64,000 nucleotides of DNA from assembly GCA_949775045.1 (NCBI GenBank), contig OX459099.1, positions 20,072,644 to 20,136,643 of the forward strand. The letters run 5' to 3'. The notes below the pieces were generated by a model, which saw nothing but the letters and a program-made list of their open reading frames with translations, searched no databases and was not told the DNA's origin. Positions 52,389-64,000 of the stretch are shown here, in pieces. The position numbers were made by a program, and so were the translations under genes. This stretch comes from Metridium senile. Lineage: Eukaryota; Cnidaria; Anthozoa; Actiniaria; Metridiidae. How positions within the stretch are numbered: the first letter of the stretch is position 1; every line of letters starts with the position of its first letter.

Positions 52389-52465
52389 TATTGTTTCATT
52401 TTCTTAATATATATACAAATTGTAAGCGTATTGAGACTAGAAATGCGCCATAAAAACGTTTTTTT

Positions 52466-52466
52466 A

Positions 52467-52517
<51 letters not shown>
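52466..52517. repeat. (ATT)n microsatellite
   Basis: Shorter than its homologue at 17988 and followed by 'gtaattgttttataataaacc' not seen there. Confidence 0.95.
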
Positions 52518-52518
<1 letters not shown>

Positions 52519-52964
52519 GTAATTGTTTTATAATAAACCATTTATTATTATTAATCTAATCTAAAACACAGTAAATAAATATCAATTAAAATCAACCATT
52601 ATTAAACTTATAGAAAAATTAAGAAATAGATATAAATAGATATAAGTAATTAATAAATATACATAAATAAAATAAATAAATAATAAATAAATATACATAA
52701 ATAAAATAAATAAATAATAAATAAATAAATATACATAAATAAAATAATAAATAATTAAAAGAATGAATAAATGGCCACTATAGCTATAAGGCTGAATTTG
52801 TCCTGATTTCAATAAGTTCTGCAAATACAGTTTCTTGATCATGCTTGTAATATAAAATGAAAGAATATAACATTGCAACTAGGTCTATTTTACCAACTAT
52901 ATAACTATATACTATGGTGGACCATTTTTTTTTTTCAAATCTTTATTATATACACCTGATTGCA

Positions 52965-53116
52965 ATAACATTTATCATATAAAAAAAGAAAATTACAAAA
53001 TAGGAATTAATTAAAAGACAAAAGCAGATTTCTCAAGCTGAACTTCTTCTTTTGTCTTTTAATTAATTCCTATCTTGTAATTTTCTTTCTTATATGACAA
53101 TGTTATTGCTATTAGG
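52965..53116. mobile_element. Foldback MITE, family of 18400-18561
   Basis: Homologous hairpin with a few small indels. Confidence 0.82.
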
Positions 53117-53655
53117 TTTATTTTTCTAATTTTGTTATGGAATTATAACAAATATAAGTATTTTGCTATGACAACAATGGGCCACCATATATATCTTCAT
53201 TTTTCACTATAACTAATAATATAATAATAAAAGCATAAATTTATTTATACACGATGAGTTACATACTTAGTTGTGTGTTTTAAATAACAATATGATAATA
53301 CTGTTTAGCATATAATTTTAAAGTTGCCTGACAACATTATTTTATTAAAAAAGACGAGAATGAACTATGTCGGACAAAATGGTCAAATGTTTTTAAAAAT
53401 ATGATGATAATAAATAATATGTAGAAAATAAGGTGTTTAGATTTGTTGTTACTTTATTCAAACGTTGATATAATGATATAAATGATACAAATGGAAGTAT
53501 AGAATGCAAAGAGCATTAAAAAGTTTGTAAAAATAATAGTATATGTGTTCAAATGTGTACATGTTTTCTTTTTCCTAGTACAAACTTTGTGATGTTTGTT
53601 ATATTTCCCTGTGGTCATTGTCTAGAGCATTCCAAATTTTCTCTCCTTTCATATT

Positions 53656-53885
53656 CTAACAATTTTTAGTATGAAATTTGAAATTGGAAGAATTAGAGTT
53701 ATATAGACAATGTTTACTCCTTAAATTGTATTTGTCAGTACGTCTTGCATATAGTTGAGTTAGAAAAGCTGGAACAAGTCCATTGTAGCACTTGTGGACA
53801 AAGAGAAGTAGGTTGCGTTCATCAGTAGGTCTTTGGTAACAACAGGTAACTTTTACCCCTTTTAAATCGAGCAGATGTGTCAAAA
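53656..53885 (-). mobile_element. LINE ORF2 C-terminal fragment, copy of 19115
   Basis: Same frame, essentially the same residues (NLLLFVHKCYNGLVPAFLTQ). Confidence 0.72.
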
Positions 53886-54010
53886 TGAACATCAGAAATG
53901 AAAAGAGCACGTACTCCATATTAGAAAGAAGCCAAAGTTTTAGCTCATAATGTTGAGAATAGGAGAAATAACATTAAAGATAAAATTCAATATTTTATAA
54001 GGATTTGTAT

Positions 54011-54289
54011 GGGGGGGGGGGGGGGGGTGTTTCTCCCTTTGTCCAAGTGGTAGGGGTGATCTGCATACCTTTTAGGGTTGAAAATATTTCCTGTGTGTAG
54101 GGTCCATTTAGGGTTCTGGCTTAAATCCAGTTATATCTGTACCTTTTTGGGGTTGAAATCAGCAAGGTTTTAACAGTTATTTTAATTTGCAAGAACCTTT
54201 TAGGGGTCGATCGTTTTCAAAACCTCTGCCGATCACCCCTACTACTTGGATAAATGGAGTAACACAACCAACCCCCCCCCCCCCCCCCC
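54011..54289. mobile_element. TTTTAGGGT-type element with poly-G/poly-C ends, copy of 19470
   Basis: G run at the left, C run at the right, same interior; lacks about 15 bases (taccca...) of the first copy. Confidence 0.75.
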
Positions 54290-54299
54290 AAAAACCACC

Positions 54300-54422
54300 A
54301 CCAACCCCCACCCCGTGGTGGTTGGTCCTTGTGTTGTTGTGTTATTGGACCAGAAAGCAGAAGCCCTGGTTTAAGTCCCACCAAAGGGCAATTGATATTT
54401 TTATCATGTATCTTAATGTTAA
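54300..54422 (+). mobile_element. tRNA-related SINE fragment, uninterrupted
   Basis: Same as 19791-19898 but continuing directly into 'taataaaggatatgac', the empty site of the 1568-bp insertion. Confidence 0.6.
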
Positions 54423-54762
54423 TAAAGGATATGACAATGACCAGTTTGAATATGTAAGTAATATTCAATTTATTTATTTCATATTATAATTCTATAATTC
54501 TAAATAATTTTATATAATTTGATTATGTTGGGTCTATTTTATTTTTAATATTTTATTTTCATTATGCTTATTTCATTTGTTTTGTTATGTATTGTATTTT
54601 TTATATTATTCATTTTTTATCTCATTCAGTTGTACATCATATAATATTTATTAATTAAGTTACACGTATATTTTTGTAACGAGTTTACTACTCATCAATA
54701 TACTGTACTGTAACTGACAGGCAATAATAGTGTCCTGACTATATAATATATATACTACTCCA

Positions 54763-54820
54763 CAGGCAACTCTTTTGGGTTTCCTTTGGAATAAAACGAA
54801 CGAGAAAGACTAGAGAAGAA
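54763..54820 (+). promoter_or_regulatory. Conserved 5' block of array gene G
   Basis: Identical to that of B over the core (GGCAACTCTTTTGGGTTTCC, TTTGGAATAAAACGAACGAG), with a TATATAATATATATA run upstream. Confidence 0.6.
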
Positions 54821-55354
54821 AAAAATGGGTGTCGCTGTGTTGCCTGCCGTTGCCATGGTGGGCGCGGAGTGGGGTAAGTTTGCACTGGCAGGCTATCAGT
54901 TACAAGATTGCCGACAAGAAAAAAGATGTGGATATGGAAAGCCTACTAAATAAGCTATATTTATGCCAACTTTGCCATCCCGACCCAATAGCAGAAAAGA
55001 ACAAGATTGAGTTGATATCACGACTGAGAGATTTGAATGATTTTAATCCCGATTCTGGTTTATGTGCTGTCCGTGGTCTTTTTGATCCTAATGGATTCCA
55101 TGGATTTCACGAGGGTCACGAGGAAGTTCTTAGTGAAAATTCTGTAAAAGCCAAAGAAGCATTCAGAAAGATTATGCTAATGAGACCTGGTGATAAAGAA
55201 CGAGACAAACGTATGCCTAGCAAAGATCAACTTGAAGTCCTGAAAGCCATTGATCCAGCATTGTGCAAAACACTACGAGATGGGACCGTGAGGGACTTCT
55301 ATGAGATACTATATCCTAAACCAGAAGAAGATCTACAAGACACAGTCTTTTGCT

Positions 55355-57102
55355 GGGTGTTACTAAAGAGAGTAACGGAGTAACAAGTAACGAGTAAACC
55401 GAGTAACAAGAAACCGAGTAACATGAAAATTTTCAGACATAGATTTTTTCAAAAATGAAAAATAATGTTAATAATAGGCTTACGAAATGAAAACGAAATG
55501 AGAATGTCATATTTTTTTACTCGATAAAGCGATTAAAACTCGTGTATTTTCATTAAAGATGCAATTGCAAGACGCCGACCGGCCGCGTAATGGTGCCGGT
55601 AATTACAGCTTTACAAAACAAACTGACTTGCCGGCCTACCCTAAAATTATAACATTTCAGAGTACAATTTTTAATAGTTGACGTGACGGTTTTTCCAAAT
55701 TTTGATAGAGTAAAATAAATGAAAATTCATCTTAATGGCTGGAAAGAGAACTTCACAATTAGTAAAATCGCTAAGTTTGAGAAGAAAATCGTATAAAATA
55801 GCAAAGATATAGCGCGGTAAAGTCAGCAGATTTTACAAAGATTTGTATGCCAGACGAGAAACCTTGCCAACTCATACTGTATGAGTTGGCAAGGTTTCTC
55901 GTCTGGCATACAAACGTCTGTAAACACTGCTGACTTTACCGCGCTATATCTTTGCTATTTTATACGATTTTCTTCTCAAACTTAGCGATTTTACTAATTG
56001 CGAAGTTCTCTTTCCAGCCATTAAGATGAATTTCCATTTATTTTACTCTATCAAAATTTGGAAAACCCGTCACGTCATCTATTAAGAATGCTCCTTTTGT
56101 AGTATCATTTCTATTTCTGCTGATATTTCCTTCGCTCGGATGTCAAAAGATTTACTAAGTTTCGTTTCAAGTGGTTCTAAACCTTTATAAAAACTCTTGC
56201 AACGCACTAAGTCAAACTTTTAAAACTCTTTTAAGGAACTAGTTTCGTATTTTATTAGAACTTATCAAACCTAGAGTTTGTCTAGGTTATTTGTCGATAA
56301 AAAAAATTTCCTCTGTGGTGGGGGTATGGATATTTTCTGGAACTACACATTTAGTGATATACTAAACAGCATGCAATGAGTGCAAAAAAACACTTGTAAC
56401 TGACGACGTCCAAGGTATCGAGCTGTTTATGTCCTGTGTTGTACATGTTCGCTTACATATAAAGTATTCAATATTTACAAAGTATTTTTAAATAAAACTT
56501 AAAACATATTATTTCAGAATTCAGACAATATGGCAATACGGCTAGAAGCTTCAGTCTCTTCGATCGAATCCGAGTCCTTCTAAAAGTTCTCCTAACGTCT
56601 TTACGTATAAGCATTCACAATGATCTCTTTGCATGGAAATATTTAATCATTGACATTATATCCTCATTCATTCCTATCGATTTTTAGGTTTCTTTGACTA
56701 TAATTTGTCTTTTAGACAAAACGCAACGTTGGTGAAAGTTTTCTTTGCAAGCATGTAAAATATTTTTTTTAGTTAACCGGTAATTAAAATGATTTTCACT
56801 CGAAATACTATATTTCGATAAAAAATATCAAATGGTTTGAGTCCTGACTCGAGTCCTGGCTCGGTATTTAGGTACCCTCTCGGCGTCTTGCAATTGCATC
56901 TTTAATAAAAATACTCGAGTTTTAATCGCTTGATCGAGTAAAAATATATGACATTCTCATTTCGTTTTCATTTCGTAAGCCTATTATTAATATTATTTCT
57001 CATTTTTGAAAAATCTATGTTTGAAAATTTTCATGTTACTCGGTTTCTCGTTACTCGGTTTACTAGTTACTCGTTACTCCGTTACTCTGTTTAGTAACAC
57101 CC
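55355..57102. mobile_element. Mutator-like (MULE) non-autonomous element in gene G, 10-bp target duplication
   Basis: Inverted repeats of about 222 bp begin GGGTGTTACTAAA and run to GCAAGACGCCGA (55355-55576; 56880-57102). GTCTTTTGCT is duplicated at 55345-55354 and 57103-57112, and occurs once in gene B (22395-22404). Long terminal repeats plus an 8-11 bp duplication are the Mutator signature. The outer 80 bases are built from 'gagtaac' motifs. No transposase frame. Confidence 0.9.
55671..56085. mobile_element. Nested foldback inside the MULE, arms about 205 bp
   Basis: TTAATAGTTGACGTGACGG at the left returns inverted to CTATTAA at 56085; near-perfect, meeting at CTCATACTGTATGAG. Arms contain CCAGACGAGAAACCTTGCCA. 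Confidence 0.9.
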
Positions 57103-58164
57103 GTCTTTTGCTTAGTCGGTACCAAAGTAGATGATACAATCTTCGAAGATCTCACCGAACGGGCAAAGCTACTGGCTAAAGAGATAAAGGCGCGCAAAGT
57201 CGCAAACCAGAAAACCAAATGCTATCTGATGGATGGTTTTGGTAGGGTGTTGCTTTGTATCATTAAGGCATTGATAGAGGAGGGAGTTGATCCTGATGAT
57301 GATGTGGAGTTTACAATCTGTGAGATAGATGATGTAGTCCATGAATATCATCAGTACGTTTTCCCTTCAAGTGTGGTAAACAAAAAACAAAATGTCCTAC
57401 AGGGTTATGGAGAATATATCGAAAACAACAGCGTTGTCTACTTGAATTTTTGCAGTGTGCCATCATTACAAGATAAAGTCAGCAAGAATTGGACATCGCA
57501 TCCTAGGTGTGTCAAAGAAAATGTGTTAAGGTTTGTTTGGGAACTTACACAGCCTGGGAGAAACTGCTCAGTAATGGTATCATTGGTCATTAGAGACTCC
57601 ATAGCTGAAGGAAAGGAAAAGATTTTCCCACGAATATCTAGGCCTACCAATAAAAATAAAGGTAAAAAGTATGTTACTTGTCTAGGATTCCTGGAAGTCA
57701 TTCGTAATAAAGAGTTGTTCAATTCTAAGGACGGTGACATACTTCTAAGACCTGACACAACTATTAAATGGAGAAACCCTAACAAAAGGAAACCAAGCCC
57801 AAACGGCATAAATGGCAATGATGTTCAGGTATTTGCTTCAGTGATGATTCATCCAAAAGGTGAAGAACAAAAAGGAAAATTAATAGAATGGTTTAAGGAC
57901 AATAACATTGCATATGATTCACCTAATGATCCAAATCCTGGTGACATGGTAGAGATAACATCAAAAGAAGATAAAGGTTTCCATGGGCTTGTAATAGAAC
58001 GGACTCCAGAGTTTGCAAAGGTTGTTTACTATGAAGGCAATGATCAAAGACCGCAAACAAAGAAATTAACATCATGTCAGAAATTACCTGAAAATATAGA
58101 CACTGACAGAATGCGGCGGGAGATCAAACAGAAGCTCACTTTTTAAATATTATTTTTATTTGTG

Positions 58165-58840
58165 TTATTCAAAACAAAATTTTATTGATTTATTATCATC
58201 CACTCAGGCTTTTCCCCTTATAACTGACACCAAAGTAAGGCATACATTGTATCTTGCCCTTGTAAAATCCCAACTGTGTTACACCACTGAGGTGTGGTCT
58301 CCAGCCAGTGTTATTATTATTATCTTTATTATTTGTTCCCTTACGGGCTTTTCGATACTTACATATGTAATTACATTCAATTATTCATAGTGTACATTAA
58401 TTATAATAAAAAGCATGTGACTTTTAGTTTCAGTTCAGGTTGTAAAGAATTCCAAATTTTTACACCTCTGTATGTAAATGATCTTAAGCTGAAAAATCAT
58501 CATCGAAAGAGTTCAGTGATGAGATCAAGCGCTTAGAACAGACTTGAATAAGCGCTATATAAGCTACATACATTATTATTTGATCAAAACTCTGTGAAAC
58601 GCTATACAAGGACAGGCTTCAAGCCCTTAATCTTCTTCCTTTGGTGTATGATAGAGAAATTAAAGACCTTGTATTTTTTTATAAAGCTGTAAATGGCTAC
58701 ACTGTCTCATAACCAGAATCCTACTTTATCTCTAATACCCCAAATTGTAAAACTTAAATGCATTTTAGGCCTCTTTTTTTAATAGGGTTGTCAAACTCTG
58801 AAACTCAGCTTAAAGGGTTTCTTCAAGATTCATATTTTTG
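58165..58840 (+). mobile_element. LINE ORF2 fragment downstream of gene G
   Basis: Copy of 23455-24130, same inner insertion. Confidence 0.7.
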
Positions 58841-58841
58841 T

Positions 58842-60122
58842 TAGGACAACTCTACATATTGGTTTGGAAGTCGCTCATATGGAGAAATTTGTAAAGTTCG
58901 GATTGTCTCGTTATTAAAATGGTTAAATATTGCTCTGTTAGGAAGCACATATATACAAATCTAAACAATAGATAGAGACTAAAGCTATCAATGAAGAAGT
59001 AAGGACTTTACACGTGAAATTCGGCAATGGATCGACGTCAATGGATTCAGCTACAGAAAGCTGAATACCACCCACTTGATAACTTTTGGTAGGTTTTCTC
59101 AATATTTTCCGAGCATTACAAAGATAAATCGACCAAAGCAAGTAATTTTAACTTCAAAGAGTTTAAAAGCAAATGATTAACTTGCTAATACACGAGTTTT
59201 GCTTTACTGAAAAAAGAGCAATTTTTATCCTGAAACTCGGCGGGAAAAGCGATCATTTTCTTTCGCTTCGATTCGCTTGCTTAGTGTTATTATAGTCGCT
59301 GTTTTCACGGCTTGAACGGCAATCAAAGATAACATTTTTAATAATCAAGTTACTGTTCTAGAGTTGTGGAACATAAACTTAACAGCCAGACAATTTCAAA
59401 ATAGGTATTAATGAGCTATATTTTCAATTTCACGGGTAGTTTGCAAGCTTCAACCTAAACTCACTAAATTAAAATACAAACATAATAATAATAAGTAAAA
59501 CTAATGTTATAGCTTATGGTTTGTGATTCATTGGAAAACTTGCAGCTTTGAACATGTTCATTGCAGTACTAGTTTCAGTGTATTTCTTCTTCCTATAGAA
59601 AGTAGAAGTTAAAAGTTTGAAATTTTTACTCATCTTTCGCGTTTTTGATTGAAATTATAAGCGAAAACTTGACTAAAATAGATTTGTAATTTTTTAGCCG
59701 TTTCTTCAAAACTTAGTTTGACTGACACCATTTAAAAGAACTGAACAAACATACCTAAAGATGATTTGCAGCCAACAGTCGGCTTTTGAGAGGATTTTTT
59801 GTCGGTTTAACTTTCATAAAACAACATCTTCAGTTTGTTTTTTTCCTTCGTCGTTGCATTGTAGCTGAATCCATTGACGTCGATCCATTGCCGAATTTCA
59901 CGTGTAAAGTCCTTACTTCTTCATTCATATGATAGCTTAACTGGTCTCTACTAAATATTTGTTTAGATTTGTATATATGTGCTTCCTAACAGAGCAATAT
60001 TTAACCATTTTAATAACGAGACAATCCGAACTTTACAAATTTCTCTATATGAGCGACTTCCAAACCAAGTAGAGTTGTCCTAACTTTCGTTTGAACCAAT
60101 CACAAAGCGACATTTATACCAC
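58842..60122. mobile_element. Inverted-repeat element, copy of 24178 with truncated left arm
   Basis: Begins at TTAGGACAACTCTACATATT; the outer 50 bases and the adjoining spacer are deleted, while the right end (ATTTATACCACGTGATC) is complete. About 230 bases near 59340-59620 are absent from the P2 copy. Confidence 0.8.
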
Positions 60123-60304
60123 GTGATCTTTATGAAATTTTAGTAAGAAAAGGTGGATTTAGGTTTATCATATTTTCAGTATCTATATTTAGAATTATTC
60201 TTACATATATGGTTATTTAGAACGAGTGAGCTTATTATGTTATTACAATAAGTACCATTTACTGATGAAGATTGTTTAATTGGTTAGTTTATATAATTAT
60301 AGTC

Positions 60305-60865
60305 TCTTAGTTGTTTACAATTAGTTGTATTGTTATTTACAATTTGTCAATATTAATATAAGTATTTCCTAGTTTTATTGTTATTTACAATTTGTCAATA
60401 TTAATATAAGTATTTCCTAGTTTTATTGTTATTTACAATTTGTCAATATTGATATAAGTATTTCCTAGTTTTATTGTTATTTACAATTTGTCAATATTAA
60501 TATAAATATTTCCTAGTTTTATTGTTATTTACAATTTGTCAATATTAATATAAGTATTTCCTAGTTTTGTTATTTACAATTTGTCAATATTAATATAAAT
60601 ATTTCCTAGTTTTATTGTTATTTACAATTTGTCAATATTAATATAAATATTTCCTAGTTTTATTGTTATTTACAATTTGTCAATATTAATATAAATATTT
60701 CCTAGTTTTATTGTTATTTACAATTTGTCAATATTAATATAAGTATTTCCTAGTTTTATTGTTATTTACAATTTGTCAATATTAATATAAATATTTCCTA
60801 GTTTTATTGTTATTTACAATTTGTCAATATTAATATAAGTATTTCATAGTTTTATTGTTATTTAC
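60305..60865. repeat. Minisatellite, 48-bp unit, about eleven copies (P2')
   Basis: Unit TTATTGTTATTTACAATTTG, TCAATATTAATATAAGTATT, TCCTAGTT. The homologous place in P2 (25430-25515) has fewer than two units. Confidence 0.95.
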
Positions 60866-61144
60866 AATGAGGGTGCGCCTCGCATGGGACCTGTGTCCTG
60901 TTCAAGCAAACCCCATTGGGCTCGTTTAATAATCGTTTATGATACATCCTGTGTAATTTCATTTAGTCTGTTATCTAAATATAATTTGCTATGTAGGTCT
61001 AAATTGTAACTAATACGTGCCCAACAAAGCTGTTAAAACAATAAAACAAAAACAAAAGGCTCTTCTAAAAGTAAACTCCAATCCTTAAAATCAACCATAT
61101 AAAACTGATTGAAAATTGAATAAATAGATATAAGTATACCTCTA

Positions 61145-61370
61145 TAATAATACCATGATCACCTTGGGTTCCATTGTTTTAAGAGGGACGTTATATCGAT
61201 AACATCCCTCTCCATGGATAGGAATGAGGGAAAATTAGAACTAATTTTCCCTCATTACTATTCATGAGGTATATATGTTGTAGGGCGAGCTTGATGAAAG
61301 AATGTTATTGTTTTTAACCACCTCATTTCATGGTGTATTCTTTCATCAAGCTCACCCTACAACAGCTCAA
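61145..61370. repeat. Two adjacent hairpins, copy of 25801-26030
   Basis: Same stems, essentially unchanged. Confidence 0.7.
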
Positions 61371-61914
61371 GCAAAAGATGCAACCTCTGCCTTAAAGAAA
61401 AACTCCTAATCATATGCCGCCCCGAATTGTCATCACTCAATAAACGCAATGAACTTGTCTCTTCATGCCGCCATAGAAGCAAAGCGTTGCTATGCAACAG
61501 CTGAACACTACCTTTAAATTTACCGCTACATTAATTATGCAAATTTTATAGTATATAATAGATGGTTATGAATATTCTTGTCATTAAAATTCCCTGAAGA
61601 GTGAGTAATCACGAAACAGGCTTGTCGGGATGAAAGTTTAGTCTATTTGTTTTTTCTATCTTAATATATTCTGCTCTACTTTTACGTATTGAGAACTGTA
61701 CTACAGAAAAATCGAAACACAGACTTGCTATATTATATATGCCTCGTGTTTATATCGGGCTATGCAAATACAGAAAAAGATTTCTATTGCTTAAATGTTT
61801 TCCTTTTTTTAATATTTTAAATATGTAATTTCCCAACTATTGTTTCATTTTCTTAATATATATACAAATTGTAAGCGCATTGAGACTAGAAATGCGCCAT
61901 AAAAATGTTTTTTT

Positions 61915-61915
61915 A

Positions 61916-61989
<74 letters not shown>
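61915..61989. repeat. (ATT)n microsatellite
   Basis: LINE-tail tract, spacer P2'. Confidence 0.95.
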
Positions 61990-62328
61990 GTTAATCTAAT
62001 CTAAAACACAGTAAATAATTAAAATCAACCATATTAAACTCATAGAAAAATAAAGAAATAGATAAGTAATTAATAAATATACATAAATAAAATAAATAAA
62101 TGTTAATAAATAAATGTAAATAAATAATTAAAAGAATGAATAAATGGCCACTAGTTGAGGCTCAATTTGTCCTGATTTCAATAAGTTCTGCAAATACAGT
62201 TTCTTGATAATGCTTGTAATATAAAATGAAAGAATATAACATTGCAACTAGGTCTATTTTACCAAAATATAACCATATATGGTGACACATTTTATTTTAT
62301 TTTTGTTTTCAAATCTTTATTATATACA

Positions 62329-62489
62329 CCTAATTGCAATAACATTGTCATATAAAAAAAGAAAATTACAAAATAGGAATTAATTAAAAGACAAAAGAAG
62401 ATTACTCAAGCTGAACTTCTTCTTTTGTCTTTTAATTAATTCCTATCTTGTAATTTTCTTTTTTATATGACAATGTTATTGCAATGAGG
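62329..62489. mobile_element. Foldback MITE, family of 18400-18561
   Basis: Same hairpin, spacer P2'. Confidence 0.85.
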
Positions 62490-63039
62490 TTTATTTTATT
62501 TTTGTTTATGTTTCTAATTTTGTTATGGAATTATAACAAATATAAGTATTTTGCTATGACAACAATGGGCCACCATATATATCTTCATTTTTCACTTTAA
62601 CTAATAATATAATAATAACAATTATAATTATTAATAGTCTAATAATAATAATAAAAAGCATAAATTTATTTACACACAATAAGTTACATACTCAGCTTAG
62701 TTGATGTTGTCGTGTGATTTAAATAACAATATGATAATACCTTTAAAGTTACCTAGCTAGCATTTATTGAAAAAGACAAGAATGAACTACGTCGGACAAA
62801 ATGGTAAAATGTTTTAAAAATATGATAATAATAAATAATATGTAGAAAATAAGGTGTTTAGATTTGTTGTTACTTTATTCAAACGTTGATATAATGATAT
62901 AAATGATACAAATGGAAGTATAGAATGCAAAGAGCATTAAAAAGTTTGTCAAAACGTAATAGTATATGTGTTCAATGTACATGGTTTTTTTCCCTATAGC
63001 TAGTATAAACTTTGCAATGTTTGTTATATTTCCCTGTGG

Positions 63040-63680
63040 TCATTGTCTAGAGCATTCCAACTTTTCCCTCCTTCATATTCTAACAATTTTTAGCATGAAA
63101 TTTGAAATTGGAAGAATTAGAGTTATAGACAATGTTTACTCGTTAAATTGTATTTGTCAGTATGTCTTGCATATAGTTGAGTTAGAAAAGTTGGAACAAG
63201 TCTGTTTGAAGCACTAATGTGGACAAAGAGTTGTTGGGTCATGTTCATCAATAGGCCTTTTGCAACAACAGGTCATGTGACCCTATACCACTTTTAAAAC
63301 TGAACCTCTGTGTCAAAATGAACATCACAAATGAAAAGAGCACCTCCATATTAATAAGAAGCCAAAGTTTTAGCTCATAATGTCATGAGCATTAGGAGAA
63401 ATAGCATTAAATAAAAATTCAATATTCTAGTATAAGGATTTGTATGGAAAATGTCCACTGGATGGCAAAGCTTGCAATCCAGAGCAGGTTTTCCATACAA
63501 ATCATAATAAATTATTGAATTTTAAATTTTAAGCCATTTCCCTCGTGTTACATGTTATGATATTTTGCCTTCTTACTAATATGGAGGTGCTCTTTTCATT
63601 TCTGATGTTTATTTTGACACAGCTGTTCGATTTACATGGGGTAGGGTCACGTGACCTAATTGTTGCAAAAGGCCTATTGG
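63040..63680. repeat. Inverted duplication, copy of 27700-28340
   Basis: Same arms and loop. Beyond 63895 the sequence jumps to the equivalent of about 28963, so about 420 bases of P2 (including the 28636 MITE) are missing here. Confidence 0.7.
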
Positions 63681-64000
63681 CTTGATGCAATGGCTTCTAT
63701 TGACTTATGTGTAGACATCATCAGATGAATAAGTATTCCAATCAAGTTGGTAGATTAGTTTAGCAGCTATCAGACTAATTATATGAGTCTAAGATAATTT
63801 TCATCAATATTAATAAAGTGAATTGTAAACCGTTTGGTGTATAAAGAGATATACCAGAAAATGATAATTTTCAAAAATTCACATTTGACACCCTAGGGGG
63901 GAGGGTGGGAGCTAGTGTGGTTAGCCCAGGGGGGTTAGTACAGTTTAGGGAAAAAATATTTCCTGTGTGTACCTTTTAGGGTCCTTTCAAGGTAATCTAC

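Larger units (their letters stand above)
51075..52555 (+). mobile_element. LINE 3' end, spacer P1' (copy of 16590-18055)
   Basis: [20 protein letters not shown] then LHWLPIEARINFKILLTTYK, same truncation and same three MITEs as after gene A. It starts within the last codons of gene F. Confidence 0.8.
54934..58146 (+). pseudogene. Array gene G: near-copy of B split by a Mutator-like element
   Basis: Starts like B, including the ATG-to-ATT change at 54907 and the same next ATG. The frame runs to DTVFC, then enters a 1748-bp element (55355-57102) and stops at 55383. The gene resumes at 57113 (LVGTKVDDTIFEDLT) and stays open to 58146, ending REIKQKLTF as in B. Motifs: [39 protein letters not shown]. 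Apart from the insertion no frame damage is visible; differences from B are few and clustered just after the insertion (KARKVANQKTK for KERKIPNQKIK). If the element excised precisely, or were spliced out, a B-like protein would result; I see no evidence for either. Confidence 0.85.
51124..63895. repeat. Large tandem duplication, second copy (P1', gene G, P2')
   Basis: Offset from the first copy is about 33-34 kb. It continues to the window end after a short deletion, so a C-like gene is expected beyond the right edge. Confidence 0.93.

Noticed and set aside
52377..52559. Leu-rich 60-codon frame
   Set aside because: It is the (ATT)n microsatellite read in one frame.

Overview
The window is animal nuclear DNA: AT-rich, with spliced exons and GT/AG introns, and dense with foldback elements (MITEs), LINE 3' ends, tRNA-derived SINEs, (ATT)n tracts and poly-G/poly-C runs. 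The style of these repeats looks cnidarian (anthozoan-like) to me. That is an impression, not a proof. There is no prokaryotic or viral gene organisation.

Left part (1-10.5 kb, minus strand): a spliced ADAP/centaurin-alpha gene (Arf GAP plus two PH domains). I reconstructed ten exons from the start codon at 10471 to the window edge. They give 348 codons with consistent splice phases; the last part of the second PH domain and the stop lie off the left edge. Its introns hold a LINE fragment, SINEs and several MITEs. Between 10.5 and 15.1 kb I see only foldback elements.

Right part (15.1-64 kb, plus strand): a tandem array of seven copies (called A-G here) of an intronless gene that I cannot assign to a named family. 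The protein has an N-terminal helical region, a middle part that reads like a divergent class I methyltransferase (Rossmann) fold, and a C-terminal KOW-like unit, which is repeated four times in copy C. Copies B, C and E are open. A has a 28-nt deletion, D carries a Harbinger-like element plus small indels, F has a 1-nt insertion and a huge Asp-Ser hexanucleotide expansion, and G is split by a Mutator-like element with a 10-bp target duplication. All seven share a short block just upstream of the gene (likely core promoter/5'UTR).

The spacers show how the array grew. The order is A-P1-B-P2-C-Q1-D-Q2-E-Q3-F-P1'-G-P2', where P1/P1', P2/P2' and the three Q blocks are homologous. Copy F is D/E-like in its 5' part and A-like in its last part and 3' flank. 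This is what unequal crossing-over between a D/E-type gene and an A-type gene would leave, creating a roughly 33-34 kb tandem duplication. Because the spacers are paralogous, many insertions have an intact empty site elsewhere in the window, giving exact element ends and target duplications. Function of the array genes is unknown; the methyltransferase and KOW readings are inferences from motif pattern only.
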